Assembly: GCF_016429065.1 (NCBI RefSeq)
Contig: NZ_JAELTX010000054.1
Coordinates: 1-35,545 of the forward strand
Reading direction: 5' to 3'
Length of the DNA: 35,545 nucleotides
From: Pedobacter sp. ASV17
GTDB lineage: Bacteria; Bacteroidota; Bacteroidia; Sphingobacteriales; Sphingobacteriaceae
Shown here: one piece after another, positions 1 through 7,293 of the stretch
Layout: every line of letters starts with the position of its first letter
How positions within the stretch are numbered: position 1 is the stretch's first letter
Program-made: the position numbers and the translations under genes
The notes under the pieces: generated by a model
Seen by the model: only the letters and a program-made list of their open reading frames with translations
What the model was told of the DNA's origin: nothing
Databases searched by the model: none

Positions 1-114
1 CTTTTCTGGGAATTTTTTGCGTAAGTCGGCCCAGCCCTGTTCGCTCAGACCGTCGTCGTAATCGTCGAATACGACTTTTATTTGTTCTATTAGTTCTTCG
101 TCACTCGCTTTCAT
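1..114 (-). CDS. N-terminal fragment of the gene downstream of the ECF sigma factor (possible anti-sigma or outer-membrane-type protein)
   Basis: Only the first 38 codons are in the window; the gene continues past base 1. The ATG is the reverse complement of 112-114. The fragment is acidic (starts MKASDEELIEQIKVVFDDY) with no signal peptide or membrane segment yet. It begins 7 nt after the stop of the sigma-factor gene and is surely cotranscribed with it. In Bacteroidota, genes in this place often encode a protein with a short cytoplasmic head followed by a membrane segment, acting as an anti-sigma partner or ending in a barrel-like domain. That role is inferred from position only; the fragment is too short to assign a family. 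Confidence 0.6.
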   Translation of the reverse strand, partial: MKASDEELIEQIKVVFDDYDDGLSEQGWADLRKKFPEK

Positions 115-121
115 CGCTCTT

Positions 122-670
122 TTATCTTGTGTAAATGGAGTGGGTTGCCAATAATTGTTGTAAAGCCTGCTTTGCCCTGGTTAAATACGTTCTCGAAGAA
201 CTTTCAGGGATGTTAAGCATGTTGCCTATTTCTTTATGCGAGTAGCCGTCAATTTCGTAAAGGTTAAAAACGGTACGCTGCAATTCGTTCAGGTGTTTCA
301 TTAGTGCTAAAATATCTTGAGCGCTAAGTTTGTCAATCACAGAGGTATGGATGCTTTGCGGAATAGTGTCTGTAAGCTCCAAAGCTTCGCTAAAACGCAT
401 CGATTTTCTTTTATGGTCTAAGGAAGTATTCACCAAAATCTTTCTGAACCAAGGTTTGAAATCATTTTCTTCGTTGAAACTACCTATGGATTTGAATACT
501 TTGATGAAACTATCATTTGCCGCTTCCAAAGCATCGTCTCGGTTATTCAAATAACGAATGCAAATACCCAAAGCGTAGCCATAGAACTGTTTATACAGCA
601 ATTCCTGATAACGAAGGTTTCCCTGTTTGCAGTAAGATATCAGCTCATTAAGGCCTTGCTTTTCACGCAT
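122..670 (-). CDS. RNA polymerase sigma factor, ECF (sigma-70 family)
   Basis: 182 aa, normal for an ECF factor. Region 2 spans about residues 20-90, with the characteristic sequence around DDALEAANDSFIKVFKSI and the PWFRKILVNTSLD stretch. Region 4 lies at about 120-175 and has a clear helix-turn-helix (LQRTVFNLYEIDGYSHKEI, then NIPESSSRTYLTRAK) for -35 recognition. The protein would direct core RNA polymerase to a small regulon, often an envelope or starvation response in Bacteroidota. The start at 670 gives a full-length region 2. The next gene follows after 7 nt, so the two form an operon. No exact TAnnTTTG box was found upstream; a one-mismatch version lies at 743-750. The regulon cannot be read from the sequence. 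Confidence 0.93.
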   Translation of the reverse strand: MREKQGLNELISYCKQGNLRYQELLYKQFYGYALGICIRYLNNRDDALEAANDSFIKVFKSIGSFNEENDFKPWFRKILVNTSLDHKRKSMRFSEALELTDTIPQSIHTSVIDKLSAQDILALMKHLNELQRTVFNLYEIDGYSHKEIGNMLNIPESSSRTYLTRAKQALQQLLATHSIYTR

Positions 671-1013
671 GCACTACTGTTGTTTTGGCTAAATAATTCC
701 TCTTAGGGCTATAAAAATAAGCTATATACCTCTTTTTTTGTACAAAATGATGTTAAATACCATCCGTACAACGTAAATAAAATCAGTTAATCGACACCTA
801 TACGTACGCATTTTCGAAAACGCTACAACCATTGAAATAAATTTGGCTAAAGCCCTAGATGTTTAAAATATCATTCAAAGAATTACATAAATGGGGGCAT
901 TATTCTTCTGTCTCAAGGGTATGTTTAGTATCCTAACCAAACACTACATTTTTAAGTCGTTTCTGTTAAACAATTAATATCCGTAAATTTGTCCCTCAAT
1001 TAAATTTTTAAGC
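671..1013. other. Intergenic region between divergent genes
   Basis: 343 bp without a supported gene. It holds the upstream regions of the sigma gene (minus) and the DEAD-like gene (plus). A 10-bp palindrome TTTTCGAAAA lies near 812 but has no evident partner. No repeat arms or RNA gene were seen. Confidence 0.5.
984..991 (+). promoter_or_regulatory. -7 promoter element for the DEAD-like gene
   Basis: TAAATTTG matches the Bacteroidota TAnnTTTG -7 consensus exactly. A weak -33 (TTTC/TTCTG around 960-965) lies at the right distance. A start near 995 would leave a leader of about 19 nt before the GTG at 1014. Confidence 0.55.
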
Positions 1014-2321
1014 GTGTCGTTAGAGCAGTTAAAGTTAAGTAAGCCTTTGGTATCAACCATGAGTGCATTGGGTCATTTGTCGGCAAAGGAAATGCAATTA
1101 AAAACCATGTCCCGTATTTTAGGCGGACAGGACATTATTGCCATTGGCCCCGAGGGAAGCGGTAAAACAACCACTTATGTATTGGCTACTTTAATGCGCT
1201 TAAAAACAGGTGGAGGCGATGCGCCAAGGGCACTTATCTTAGTTCCTTCTAAGGAAAAAGTGCTAGAGGTGTTGGAGTATTTCAACCAATTGAACAAAAA
1301 CAGTACTTTCAATATCGTGGGTATTCATGCTGATCAGTCAATTGATGAGCAGGTAGAAGAACTGACGGATGGGGTAGATATCGTGGTGGCCATCCCTTCT
1401 AGAGCTAGGGCTATTTACCTTAAACTGGGTTTAAATACCAATAAAATCCAGATGATGGTAGTTGATGATGCGGCTGATATGGTGAAACAAGGGTTGCAAT
1501 TGCCGATTAACGAACTGGCGAACAGTATCCAAAAATGCCAGCACTTGGTATTCACTGAAGTAATGCACGACAGATTGGATAAAATGATTGCCGATTTTAT
1601 GTTTATGCCTACCACCATAGAGGTAGAAGAGCTATCGGAAACGAAGGTGGAAACCTATACTCAATTACTGTATCAAGTACCTAATTTCCGTACCAAACTG
1701 AACTTGCTCAATTTGTTGTTGAAAGATACAGAGGTGTTTGATAAAGTGGTGGTTTTTGTCAATACCCGATTGACTGCACAAACCTTGTCAAAAGATTTAT
1801 TTGATGGCAAAGCCGAAGATATATTTGTTTATAAACCACTGTTTTTTGATGAAGCAGGCTTTGAAAGTTTAGAGGCATTTAAAGTAAATGAAAAGGCACG
1901 TGTACTCATTGTAGCCAATGAAAACTATGACGAGGCAAGTTTGACCAATATTCCTTTTATCATTCATTTTGAGTTGCCTGAAGACAAGATGCTTTACATC
2001 AACAGGGTCATTAAAAAGGATGAGGTGGATTTGGTTGCCCTGAATTTTATCACTGATTTAGAGTTGCCTCAACTTCGTAAAATAGAACAAGCCATTGGTC
2101 ATAAACTGGAAGATGCGGAATTGCCTGAAGACCTTAAAATTGAGGACATGGGTAAAGCGACCAAACAGAAAACCAAGCGAGCAAAAGAGCTAGAGCGTCA
2201 GCAGGCGGAAGAAGAAGCTTTTAGAGAGGCTGCTTTTCAACAAAAGAAAGAGAGCAATGCTAAAACAACCAATTACAGCAGTGGTGAAAAGGCAAAGATG
2301 AACAAGTTGCGCAATCACTAA
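1014..2321 (+). CDS. Degenerate DEAD-box helicase-like protein
   Basis: 435 aa with the two-RecA-domain layout of DEAD-box RNA helicases but eroded motifs. Walker A is intact (GPEGSGKT, residues 45-52) and LVPSK corresponds to motif Ia. Motif II reads DDAA (151-154) instead of DEAD. FTEV (180-183) stands where SAT is expected. Motif VI is reduced to YINRVIKKDE, without the HRxGR arginines. The C-terminus (about 370-435) is a charged, coiled-coil-like tail in place of an RNA-binding domain. It may bind ATP or RNA but probably cannot couple hydrolysis to unwinding. The start is GTG; the frame is closed by TAA at 984 and holds no ATG before it. The stop overlaps the stop of convergent alkB (2318-2321). 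It is open throughout, so it is not an obvious pseudogene. Confidence 0.8.
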   Translation: MSLEQLKLSKPLVSTMSALGHLSAKEMQLKTMSRILGGQDIIAIGPEGSGKTTTYVLATLMRLKTGGGDAPRALILVPSKEKVLEVLEYFNQLNKNSTFNIVGIHADQSIDEQVEELTDGVDIVVAIPSRARAIYLKLGLNTNKIQMMVVDDAADMVKQGLQLPINELANSIQKCQHLVFTEVMHDRLDKMIADFMFMPTTIEVEELSETKVETYTQLLYQVPNFRTKLNLLNLLLKDTEVFDKVVVFVNTRLTAQTLSKDLFDGKAEDIFVYKPLFFDEAGFESLEAFKVNEKARVLIVANENYDEASLTNIPFIIHFELPEDKMLYINRVIKKDEVDLVALNFITDLELPQLRKIEQAIGHKLEDAELPEDLKIEDMGKATKQKTKRAKELERQQAEEEAFREAAFQQKKESNAKTTNYSSGEKAKMNKLRNH

Positions 2322-2932
2322 ACCTCTACAATTGTTCTAAAGGTTAAATTTATTCTTGGTGTAAATACTTTTTTGGTGGGAGGTAAGCGATGTAACCAAT
2401 GGGTTTGCGTAGTACCTTTCATCATCAATAAACTGCCGTGTTCCAGAAGAAGCGAGATATTGGTTTTGTCTATTTTGTGCTTGAATGAAAATTTACGTTC
2501 CACGCCAAAGCTTACTGAGGCAATGGCACCATTCTTTTTTAAATCTTTTTCTCCATCGCTATGCCAAGCCATTCCTTCGCTACCATTGTGGTAAAGGTTT
2601 AATAAACAGGAGTTAAAGGTTTCTCCCGAAACGAGTTCAATCTGTTGTTTCAGTTGAAGAAGTTCGGGTGTCCAAGGGAGGGCAGTTTTAGTGATGTTCG
2701 AATAGGTGTACTCAAATGGTTTTTCACCATACCAAGCTACTTTTCGTTTAGTAACAATCAATTTTCCAAAAATTACCGCTTGGTCGTTTTCCCAAACAAT
2801 ATTTTCGAGTAGGTGATGGTAAAAGAAATCAGCTTCTTCTTTACTGAAAACTTTGCCATAGTAATTCACTGTTCCCTCTTTTGGAAGGAGGTTGATTGAA
2901 GCAGGAAGTTCGTTGTTGAATAGGTCTGTCAT
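2318..2932 (-). CDS. alkB: AlkB-family 2-oxoglutarate/Fe(II) DNA (or RNA) dealkylase
   Basis: 204 aa, resembling the ALKBH2/3-type branch. These enzymes oxidise N1-methyladenine and N3-methylcytosine, releasing formaldehyde and restoring the base. The iron triad reads H124-x-D126 (AWHSDGE) with H181 in HRLPP. The 2-oxoglutarate-binding arginines are in RINLTFR (193-199). FNSCLLNLYHNG is the conserved strand before the triad. It lies on the same strand as, and downstream of, the ada-like gene (3441-4301), recalling the ada-alkB operon of enteric bacteria, but a repeat-armed insertion now fills the whole gap. The ATG overlaps the first heptamer of that insertion, so the original ribosome-binding region is gone. 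The N-terminus looks complete. Confidence 0.92.
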   Translation of the reverse strand: MTDLFNNELPASINLLPKEGTVNYYGKVFSKEEADFFYHHLLENIVWENDQAVIFGKLIVTKRKVAWYGEKPFEYTYSNITKTALPWTPELLQLKQQIELVSGETFNSCLLNLYHNGSEGMAWHSDGEKDLKKNGAIASVSFGVERKFSFKHKIDKTNISLLLEHGSLLMMKGTTQTHWLHRLPPTKKVFTPRINLTFRTIVEV

Positions 2933-3000
2933 TAGGAATTAGGAGCTAGGAGTTAGGGGCTAGGAATTAGTAAATAGGAGTTAGTTGCTAGGGGTTAGGG
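2931..3000 (+). repeat. Left arm: ten phased 7-bp words
   Basis: The words keep perfect 7-bp phase over 70 bp although individual bases vary. The core TAG is in all ten words and TAGG in eight. Confidence 0.9.
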
Positions 3001-3055
3001 AAATACAGCATAATTTGTTATTTTCAATTTTACTTATGATAAACTACTACTATCT

Positions 3056-3409
3056 ATGGCTATTAAATGTTTTGAAGATATGATAGCTTGGCAAAAAGCG
3101 CAAGACTTTGCTGTGGTTATTTACAAAGATTTTAAAAATAATGATTGGGACTTTAAGAACCAAATTTGTAGAGCTTGCATTTCCATCTCAAATAATCTTG
3201 CTGAAGGATTTGATAGGGGAACAAATCCAGAATTTAGAAGATTCTCCTACATCGCTTTAGCATCCAATAGTGAAGTGAAATCAATGCTTTATCTCGCCTT
3301 ACGGTTAAACTATATAGACGAAATCAGATTTAAAGCACTTCTTTTAAAATCGGAAGAAATCGCAAAAATACTTAACGGACTTATCAAATCCCTAACTCCT
3401 AGCTCCTAG
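3056..3409 (+). CDS. Four-helix-bundle protein, S23 / 23S rRNA intervening-sequence protein family
   Basis: 117 aa, the usual size for this family (related to bacterial Avd accessory proteins of diversity-generating retroelements). The signature is clear: an early F-x-D-M-I-A-W-Q-K-A helix, then QICRACISISNNLAEG (about 41-56) and FRRFSYIALASNSEVKSML. These proteins form small helical bundles, generally as oligomers; a nucleic-acid-binding role is suspected but unproven. The last residues (SLTPSS) and the TAG stop are encoded by the first three words of the right arm, so the gene and repeat are physically fused. The gene runs opposite to both neighbours. No exact TAnnTTTG box was found; TACTTATG at 3031-3038 is one mismatch away. 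Its function inside the element is unknown. Confidence 0.88.
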   Translation: MAIKCFEDMIAWQKAQDFAVVIYKDFKNNDWDFKNQICRACISISNNLAEGFDRGTNPEFRRFSYIALASNSEVKSMLYLALRLNYIDEIRFKALLLKSEEIAKILNGLIKSLTPSS

Positions 3410-3459
3410 TCCCTAACTCCTAATCCCTAACTCCTAATCCCTAATCCCTAACTCCTAAC
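3390..3459 (-). repeat. Right arm: ten phased 7-bp words, inverted
   Basis: Reverse complements of the left-arm word type. They encode the 3' end of the four-helix-bundle gene on the plus strand and the last residues of the ada-like protein on the minus strand. A strong purine-rich AAGGAGG (minus strand, 3461-3467) lies just outside. Confidence 0.9.
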
Positions 3460-4301
3460 TCCTCCTTCACAAAAGCCTGCTCCCAACCAATAATGGCCGT
3501 TTTACGGGTGGTGCCCCACATGTAACCACTAAAAGAACCGTTGCCTTGTATTACACGATGACATGGAATAAGGAAGGCGATGGGATTGCTGCCGATGGCG
3601 GTTCCTACTGCTCTTGAAGCGTTGGGATTTCCAAGTTCGCTGGCAATTTGTCCGTAGGTTGAGAGTTTGCCCATAGGTATTTTGAGTAACGTTTCCCAAA
3701 CCTTTAATTGAAAATCAGTCCCTTTTAAATGCAGCTTTACATCTTTTAATTTCGACCAGTCGTTCTGGAAAATAAATAAGGCATTTTGCTGCATTGCATC
3801 CAAATACTGTTTATAATTCGCATTCGGGAATTTAGCTTTCAATAGCTCTAATGCTTGGTTTTCATCTTCGTAAAAAGCCATATAGCAAACTCCCTTAGTG
3901 GTAGAGGCTACCAGCAAATTTCCAAAATGGCTGCTCGTAAAACTATAGTTGATGACCAGTTCGGCACCGCCGTTTTTATATTCTGCAGGAGTCATTCCCT
4001 CAATATTCACAAATAAATCATGCAGCCTACTGGTTCCAGAAAGTCCCGTTTCAAAGGCTACGTCAAACAAGTTGGCCTGTTCCGTTTGCAATAAACGTTT
4101 GGCGTAGCTTACACTTACATACTGCAAGAATTTTTTTGGACTGGTGCCCGCCCATTCGGTAAATAAACGTTGAAAGTGGAAAGGACTCAGATTCACATTT
4201 TCGGCTACTTCCTCTAAATCAGGTTGGTTTTTAAAATGTGTACTGATATAGTCAATGGCTTTGGCTACTCTTTCGTAATTAAGCTGTTGTTGCGTTTTCA
4301 T
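3441..4301 (-). CDS. Ada-like fusion: AraC-type regulator plus O6-methylguanine-DNA methyltransferase
   Basis: 286 aa. Residues 8-110 form an AraC/XylS double helix-turn-helix (NLSPFHFQRLFTEWAGTSPKKFL, then GTSRLHDLFVNIEGMTPAEY). Residues 195-275 form the methyltransferase domain with acceptor C247 in PCHRV; the enzyme moves the alkyl group to this cysteine in a suicide reaction. The N-terminal Cys4 zinc domain of E. coli Ada, which senses methylphosphotriesters, is absent, so activation must differ if the protein is inducible at all. It probably led an operon with alkB. The final residues LGVRD and the TAG stop derive from heptamer words. A near-consensus -7 box (GATATTTG, minus strand 4318-4325) lies about 17 nt upstream of the ATG. 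Confidence 0.92.
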   Translation of the reverse strand: MKTQQQLNYERVAKAIDYISTHFKNQPDLEEVAENVNLSPFHFQRLFTEWAGTSPKKFLQYVSVSYAKRLLQTEQANLFDVAFETGLSGTSRLHDLFVNIEGMTPAEYKNGGAELVINYSFTSSHFGNLLVASTTKGVCYMAFYEDENQALELLKAKFPNANYKQYLDAMQQNALFIFQNDWSKLKDVKLHLKGTDFQLKVWETLLKIPMGKLSTYGQIASELGNPNASRAVGTAIGSNPIAFLIPCHRVIQGNGSFSGYMWGTTRKTAIIGWEQAFVKEELGVRD

Positions 4302-4415
4302 GTGCTTTAAATTTATACAAATATCCCTACAGTAAGTCGTTTATTAAATCCGAAACTTGCTTTTTTAAAACTCTTTTTCTGCAACAAGCTTACAATTGCT
4401 AATTTCGTTATTGCG

Positions 4416-4970
4416 ATGAACGAGCAATTGATTAACGAAATAAAAACAACCCTACAAAAAAGCAAGGTCACCAAACTGGCCGCTATCTCTATGCAAAATG
4501 AGATGGCCATTAAAGAGGTGATTGACCTTACTTTCCATCCAGAGGAGAAAATTGCTTTTAGGGCAGCTTGGATTTTAGAGAACATTTACGAGAACAATCC
4601 GAAGAACTTTGTGCCGTTTATCGCCTATTTCCTCGATGGCTTTTCAAAGCAAAATAACTTATCGGCACGCAGACACTTTTCGAAAATATTGGCACTGCTA
4701 AGTAAAAAGAATGCACTGCCAGAAATAAAGGAAGTGTTGATGCATTATGATACGGAGAAGCTGGTAGAAACTAGCTTCCAGTGGTTAATAGATGAGCAAG
4801 TGCCTGTAGCTATCAAATCGCATTGCCTAAATATTTTGGCCAATTTCACTACTATTCATCCATGGATTAAAGAAGAACTTTTGCAAACGATGGATTATTT
4901 GGTGGATAAGGAAAGCATTGCCTTTTTTGCAAAGGCCAAACAAATCAGAAAGCAGCTTAAGGTAAAATAA
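4416..4970 (+). CDS. Hypothetical protein, HEAT-like helical repeats
   Basis: 184 aa, soluble, no signal peptide. The sequence is almost entirely amphipathic helices; IAFRAAWILENIYE and VAIKSHCLNILANF look like HEAT-type helix pairs. I do not recognise a named family. Such solenoids are usually protein-binding scaffolds. A near-consensus TAATTTCG (4400-4407) ends 8 nt before the ATG, so the leader would be very short. It is divergent from the ada-like gene with a 114-bp gap. Confidence 0.75.
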   Translation: MNEQLINEIKTTLQKSKVTKLAAISMQNEMAIKEVIDLTFHPEEKIAFRAAWILENIYENNPKNFVPFIAYFLDGFSKQNNLSARRHFSKILALLSKKNALPEIKEVLMHYDTEKLVETSFQWLIDEQVPVAIKSHCLNILANFTTIHPWIKEELLQTMDYLVDKESIAFFAKAKQIRKQLKVK

Positions 4971-5070
4971 CGCGAGTTTAGGATAAGCATTTTGTGATTT
5001 TAAATGATCTACAGCTCTAACAAAGCCTTTTCGTTCTACTAAAATCGGAACCTGTTTGGCATGCACTCTT

Positions 5071-5110
5071 ATGTGTCTATGTGGTTAAAAATACAACCAC
5101 ATAGACACAT
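5071..5110. repeat. Perfect 16-bp inverted repeat of the ACCACATAGACACAT family
   Basis: ATGTGTCTATGTGGTT (5071-5086), 8-nt loop, then AACCACATAGACACAT (5095-5110). Related sequence recurs at 7302-7316 and within 7693-7949. There is no T-tract, so it is probably not a simple terminator. Confidence 0.85.
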
Positions 5111-5240
5111 AGCAAACGCTATCTACAATGGTTTAAATCGGCTGGACTGTAGATCGTAGTAGAAAACTGATTTTTTGTTGTAAAAGTCTGATGATGATGT
5201 GTGTAAAGTATTTTCTTAACCCGAATTCACGTTAGAATAA

Positions 5241-5447
5241 TTACTCTTCTACGTACTCCAAAATATCTCCTGGCTGGCAGTTTAATGCTTTGCAAATGGC
5301 TTCTAAAGTACTAAAACGTACTGCTTTTGCCTTTCCTGTTTTTAAAATTGAAAGATTGGAAAGGGTAAGGTCTACTTTTTCGGAAAGCTCGTTTAACGAC
5401 ATTTTTCTCTTCGCCATCATTACATCTAAATTCACTACTATAGGCAT
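5241..5447 (-). CDS. Small XRE-family helix-turn-helix regulator (YozG-like)
   Basis: 68 aa, essentially one Cro/C1-type domain: KMSLNELSEKVDLTLSNLSILKTGKAKAVRFSTLEAICKALNCQPGDIL. Recognition is by helices 2-3 (about 19-40). It starts 3 nt after the stop of the DUF2975 gene, so the two are translationally close and belong to one transcript. The DUF2975/YozG pair is a recurring combination in bacteria; the small protein probably controls its own operon, but its signal is unknown. No terminator was seen downstream. Confidence 0.9.
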   Translation of the reverse strand: MPIVVNLDVMMAKRKMSLNELSEKVDLTLSNLSILKTGKAKAVRFSTLEAICKALNCQPGDILEYVEE

Positions 5448-5450
5448 ACG

Positions 5451-5999
5451 CTAAATCGTTAACTCATTTTCAGACTGAATTTCCAGCCCTCTTTTAAACA
5501 CTTTTGCAATTATAAAAATAATTCCCGCCAAAAATAGGAATTCTCCACCATCACCAAAATATCCCGATAGGTTATTCAAAACAAAGCCTTCCTTAATTAA
5601 ACCTTTGTAATAGGCTTCGGCGCAAACTTGAAGTATGCCCACCATGAGTGCGAAATAACTAATGTTTTCAATCCATTTACAAATCTTGGGACTAAAAGGC
5701 TGTTTTAAATTGAACTTCATCGAAATTTTAACCGCTAAATAGGCCATATAGGCTTTTAAGCCAGATGAAATAACCAAAATCAAACCAATATTGAGGTAAT
5801 GAAAGGTTCCGAGTTGGTATAATTCCGAGAGATTGAGCTCTAGGTAAAGCTTTTCGGTAAGGATGCTGTTGCCCATTAAGCCAACGATAAAAGAAAAAAG
5901 AATGGTGCCCGTGTTAAAGCATAATCCGATAAAAACAATCCAGAACAATACGTTGAGTATCGGTAAAACTGGGCTGTGTATAGAATTTTCATTTTTCAT
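5451..5999 (-). CDS. DUF2975 integral membrane protein
   Basis: 182 aa from the ATG at 5999, with four predicted membrane segments (about residues 12-35, 60-85, 105-125 and 145-165). DUF2975 proteins are of unknown function and usually come with a YozG-like XRE gene, as here. The open frame extends to 6050, but an exact TAnnTTTG box at 6006-6013 lies inside that extension and would place transcription start near 6002. The start at 5999 is therefore preferred, giving MKNENSIHSP as the N-terminus. Confidence 0.85.
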   Translation of the reverse strand: MKNENSIHSPVLPILNVLFWIVFIGLCFNTGTILFSFIVGLMGNSILTEKLYLELNLSELYQLGTFHYLNIGLILVISSGLKAYMAYLAVKISMKFNLKQPFSPKICKWIENISYFALMVGILQVCAEAYYKGLIKEGFVLNNLSGYFGDGGEFLFLAGIIFIIAKVFKRGLEIQSENELTI

Positions 6000-6005
6000 G
6001 ATATT

Positions 6006-6013
6006 CAAAATTA
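6006..6013 (-). promoter_or_regulatory. -7 promoter element for the DUF2975/XRE operon
   Basis: TAATTTTG on the minus strand, exact match to TAnnTTTG, ending 6 nt before the ATG at 5999. No convincing -33 was seen. Confidence 0.55.
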
Positions 6014-6118
6014 ATATTGCAATTATAGTTAAATATTTATTGATAAACAATAAATTTTATTTTTATCGCCAGATTTTCAATTTTACAAACACAAAACATT
6101 AAAGCTGCGGTTAAATGT

Positions 6119-6126
6119 TACTTTTG
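6119..6126 (+). promoter_or_regulatory. -7 promoter element that fixes the nitroreductase start
   Basis: TACTTTTG, exact consensus, 3 nt before ATG 6130. The upstream in-frame ATG at 6115 would lie before the predicted transcription start, so 6130 is favoured. The -33 box is weak. Confidence 0.55.
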
Positions 6127-6129
6127 GGA

Positions 6130-6708
6130 ATGAGTTCAAAAGCAGAGATTTTATCAACGATTATAAAAAACAGGAGAAGTATTTTTCCTGAAAGTTACAT
6201 CCAACAGGAGATTCCTACAGCCGTAATTGAGCAGATTTTGGAAAGTGCCAATTATGCTCCAACCCACAAATTAACGCAACCTTGGCGCTTCACCGTTATC
6301 AGAAAAGAAGGTAAAGCTAAATTGGGTGCCGAGTTGGGTAGGATTTATAAAGAAACAGTTCCAGCCGAAAAGTTCCTTCAGAAAAAATACGACAGTTTTG
6401 GTCAAAAAACATCGCAAGCTGAAGTGATTTTGGCTATCAATATCCAGTTTCATGAAGACAAGCTGCCCAACTGGGAAGAAATTGCAGCCGTAGGTTGTGC
6501 TGTACAAAACATGGCCTTAACCGCAGAATCTTTAAATGTGGGCGCTTACTGGAGTTCACCTCCATTGATTGACCATTTAGGAGATTTTTTAGGCTTGGCC
6601 GAAAATGAGAAATGCTATGGCTTGTTCTACATGGGTTACCATAATGCCGAGCAACGTGAAGCTAACCGTACGCCAATGGCCGATAAGGTTAAATGGATAG
6701 AAGGATAA
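6130..6708 (+). CDS. Nitroreductase-family flavoprotein (YdjA-like)
   Basis: 192 aa. The NRRSIFPESY segment near the N-terminus and SANYAPTHKLTQPWRF (about 40-55) are the FMN-contacting regions of the nitroreductase fold. The middle stretch AAVGCAVQNMALTAESLNVGAYWSSPP is the conserved helix and loop before the second flavin contact. These enzymes transfer hydride from NAD(P)H to nitro compounds, quinones or other acceptors as cytoplasmic dimers. The physiological substrate is unknown. The gene stands alone. A hairpin (6733-6739 with 6749-6755) follows but lacks a T-run. Confidence 0.9.
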   Translation: MSSKAEILSTIIKNRRSIFPESYIQQEIPTAVIEQILESANYAPTHKLTQPWRFTVIRKEGKAKLGAELGRIYKETVPAEKFLQKKYDSFGQKTSQAEVILAINIQFHEDKLPNWEEIAAVGCAVQNMALTAESLNVGAYWSSPPLIDHLGDFLGLAENEKCYGLFYMGYHNAEQREANRTPMADKVKWIEG

Positions 6709-6774
6709 CAATCTTTTTGTAGCATTCAGTTGGGGAGAATATTTGATGTTCTCCCTTGCTGTAGCTCCCAAACA

Positions 6775-6820
6775 ACTAACCAACCAAAAAACCAAAAAAC
6801 CAAAAAACCAAACCACCAAC
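6775..6820. repeat. ACCAAAAA-type low-complexity tract
   Basis: Near-tandem copies of CCAAAAAA and AACCAACC just before the GreA-like gene; almost no G or T. It may be a slippage-prone leader. No function is evident. Confidence 0.6.
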
Positions 6821-6830
6821 CATCCACTTG

Positions 6831-7280
6831 ATGCAATTAAAAAACGAACTCTATCAGCTTTGTCTAAATTTTGTAGAACAGCGTATCGCTACTGCCAACG
6901 AAGCTTTGTTGCAAGCCCAAGAAGCCAGTCAAGACGATACCAAAAGTAGCGCAGGAGATAAGTTTGAAACAGGTCGTGAGATGGCCCAACAGGACATTAA
7001 CCGCAACAAGCAGTTATTGGCTGATGCACAACAGCAAAAGGCTATCCTGCAATCGTTAAAAGACATAGGAGGTGCAGAAACTGCTCGAAATGGTAGTTTA
7101 GTTATTACCAATCAAGGGAGTTTTTACATCAGTATCAGCGCAGGTCAATTACAGTTAGAGGGTAAAACCTATTTCGCTATCTCCGTAGCATCGCCTATTG
7201 GTAAATTGTTCATTGGAAAGCCCGTGGGAGAGCAAGTACTCTTTAACGGAAAAACCTATCTTATTCAGGAAATCGCTTAG
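6831..7280 (+). CDS. GreA/GreB-like protein
   Basis: 149 aa from ATG 6831 (a TTG lies one codon earlier). Residues 1-75 form an alpha-helical hairpin-like region with an acidic stretch QDDTKSSAGDKFETGREMAQQ, matching the tip region of Gre factors. Residues 85-149 resemble the Gre C-terminal domain (SPIGKLFIGKPVGEQVLFNGKTYLIQEI). Gre factors enter the RNA polymerase secondary channel and stimulate cleavage of backtracked transcripts. Whether this divergent member does so is uncertain; such proteins are often misannotated as acyl-carrier-protein enzymes. The leader contains an ACCAAAAA-type tandem tract (6775-6820). Confidence 0.75.
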   Translation: MQLKNELYQLCLNFVEQRIATANEALLQAQEASQDDTKSSAGDKFETGREMAQQDINRNKQLLADAQQQKAILQSLKDIGGAETARNGSLVITNQGSFYISISAGQLQLEGKTYFAISVASPIGKLFIGKPVGEQVLFNGKTYLIQEIA

Positions 7281-7293
7281 CCGTTATTAAACA

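Larger units (their letters stand above)
2931..3459. mobile_element. Heptamer-arm element carrying a four-helix-bundle gene (candidate mobile unit)
   Basis: A 529-bp unit. Left arm 2931-3000: ten contiguous 7-bp words of form RYTAGGR, for example ATTAGGA, GCTAGGA, GTTAGGG. Right arm 3390-3459: ten words in inverted orientation (CCCTAAC, TCCTAGC, TCCTAAT). The S23-like gene 3056-3409 lies between. The unit fills the gap between ada and alkB: the ada stop is in the right arm and the alkB ATG overlaps the left arm. A transcript across both arms could fold into a stem of about 70 bp. No target-site duplication is visible. Mobility is inferred from the structure and from gene-less relatives at 27373 and 29508; no transposase motif is present. 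Confidence 0.6.

Noticed and set aside
2931..3459. Telomere-like TTAGGG sequence
   Set aside because: The word is seven bases, degenerate (RYTAGGR) and inverted around a gene; runs of GGG are too few for a telomere or a solid quadruplex claim.
4827..5066. 79-aa minus-strand frame (MHAKQVPILVERKGF...)
   Set aside because: The first part reads protein-like, but the rest runs antisense through the HEAT-like gene and there is no promoter; at most an old remnant, so not called.
5006..5164. Inverted pairs GATCTACAG/CTGTAGATC and TTCTACTA/TAGTAGAA around the 5071 palindrome
   Set aside because: They interlock rather than nest and are short; could be chance.
6733..6755. GGGAGAA / TTCTCCC hairpin after the nitroreductase
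   Set aside because: No T-run follows, so not called a terminator.
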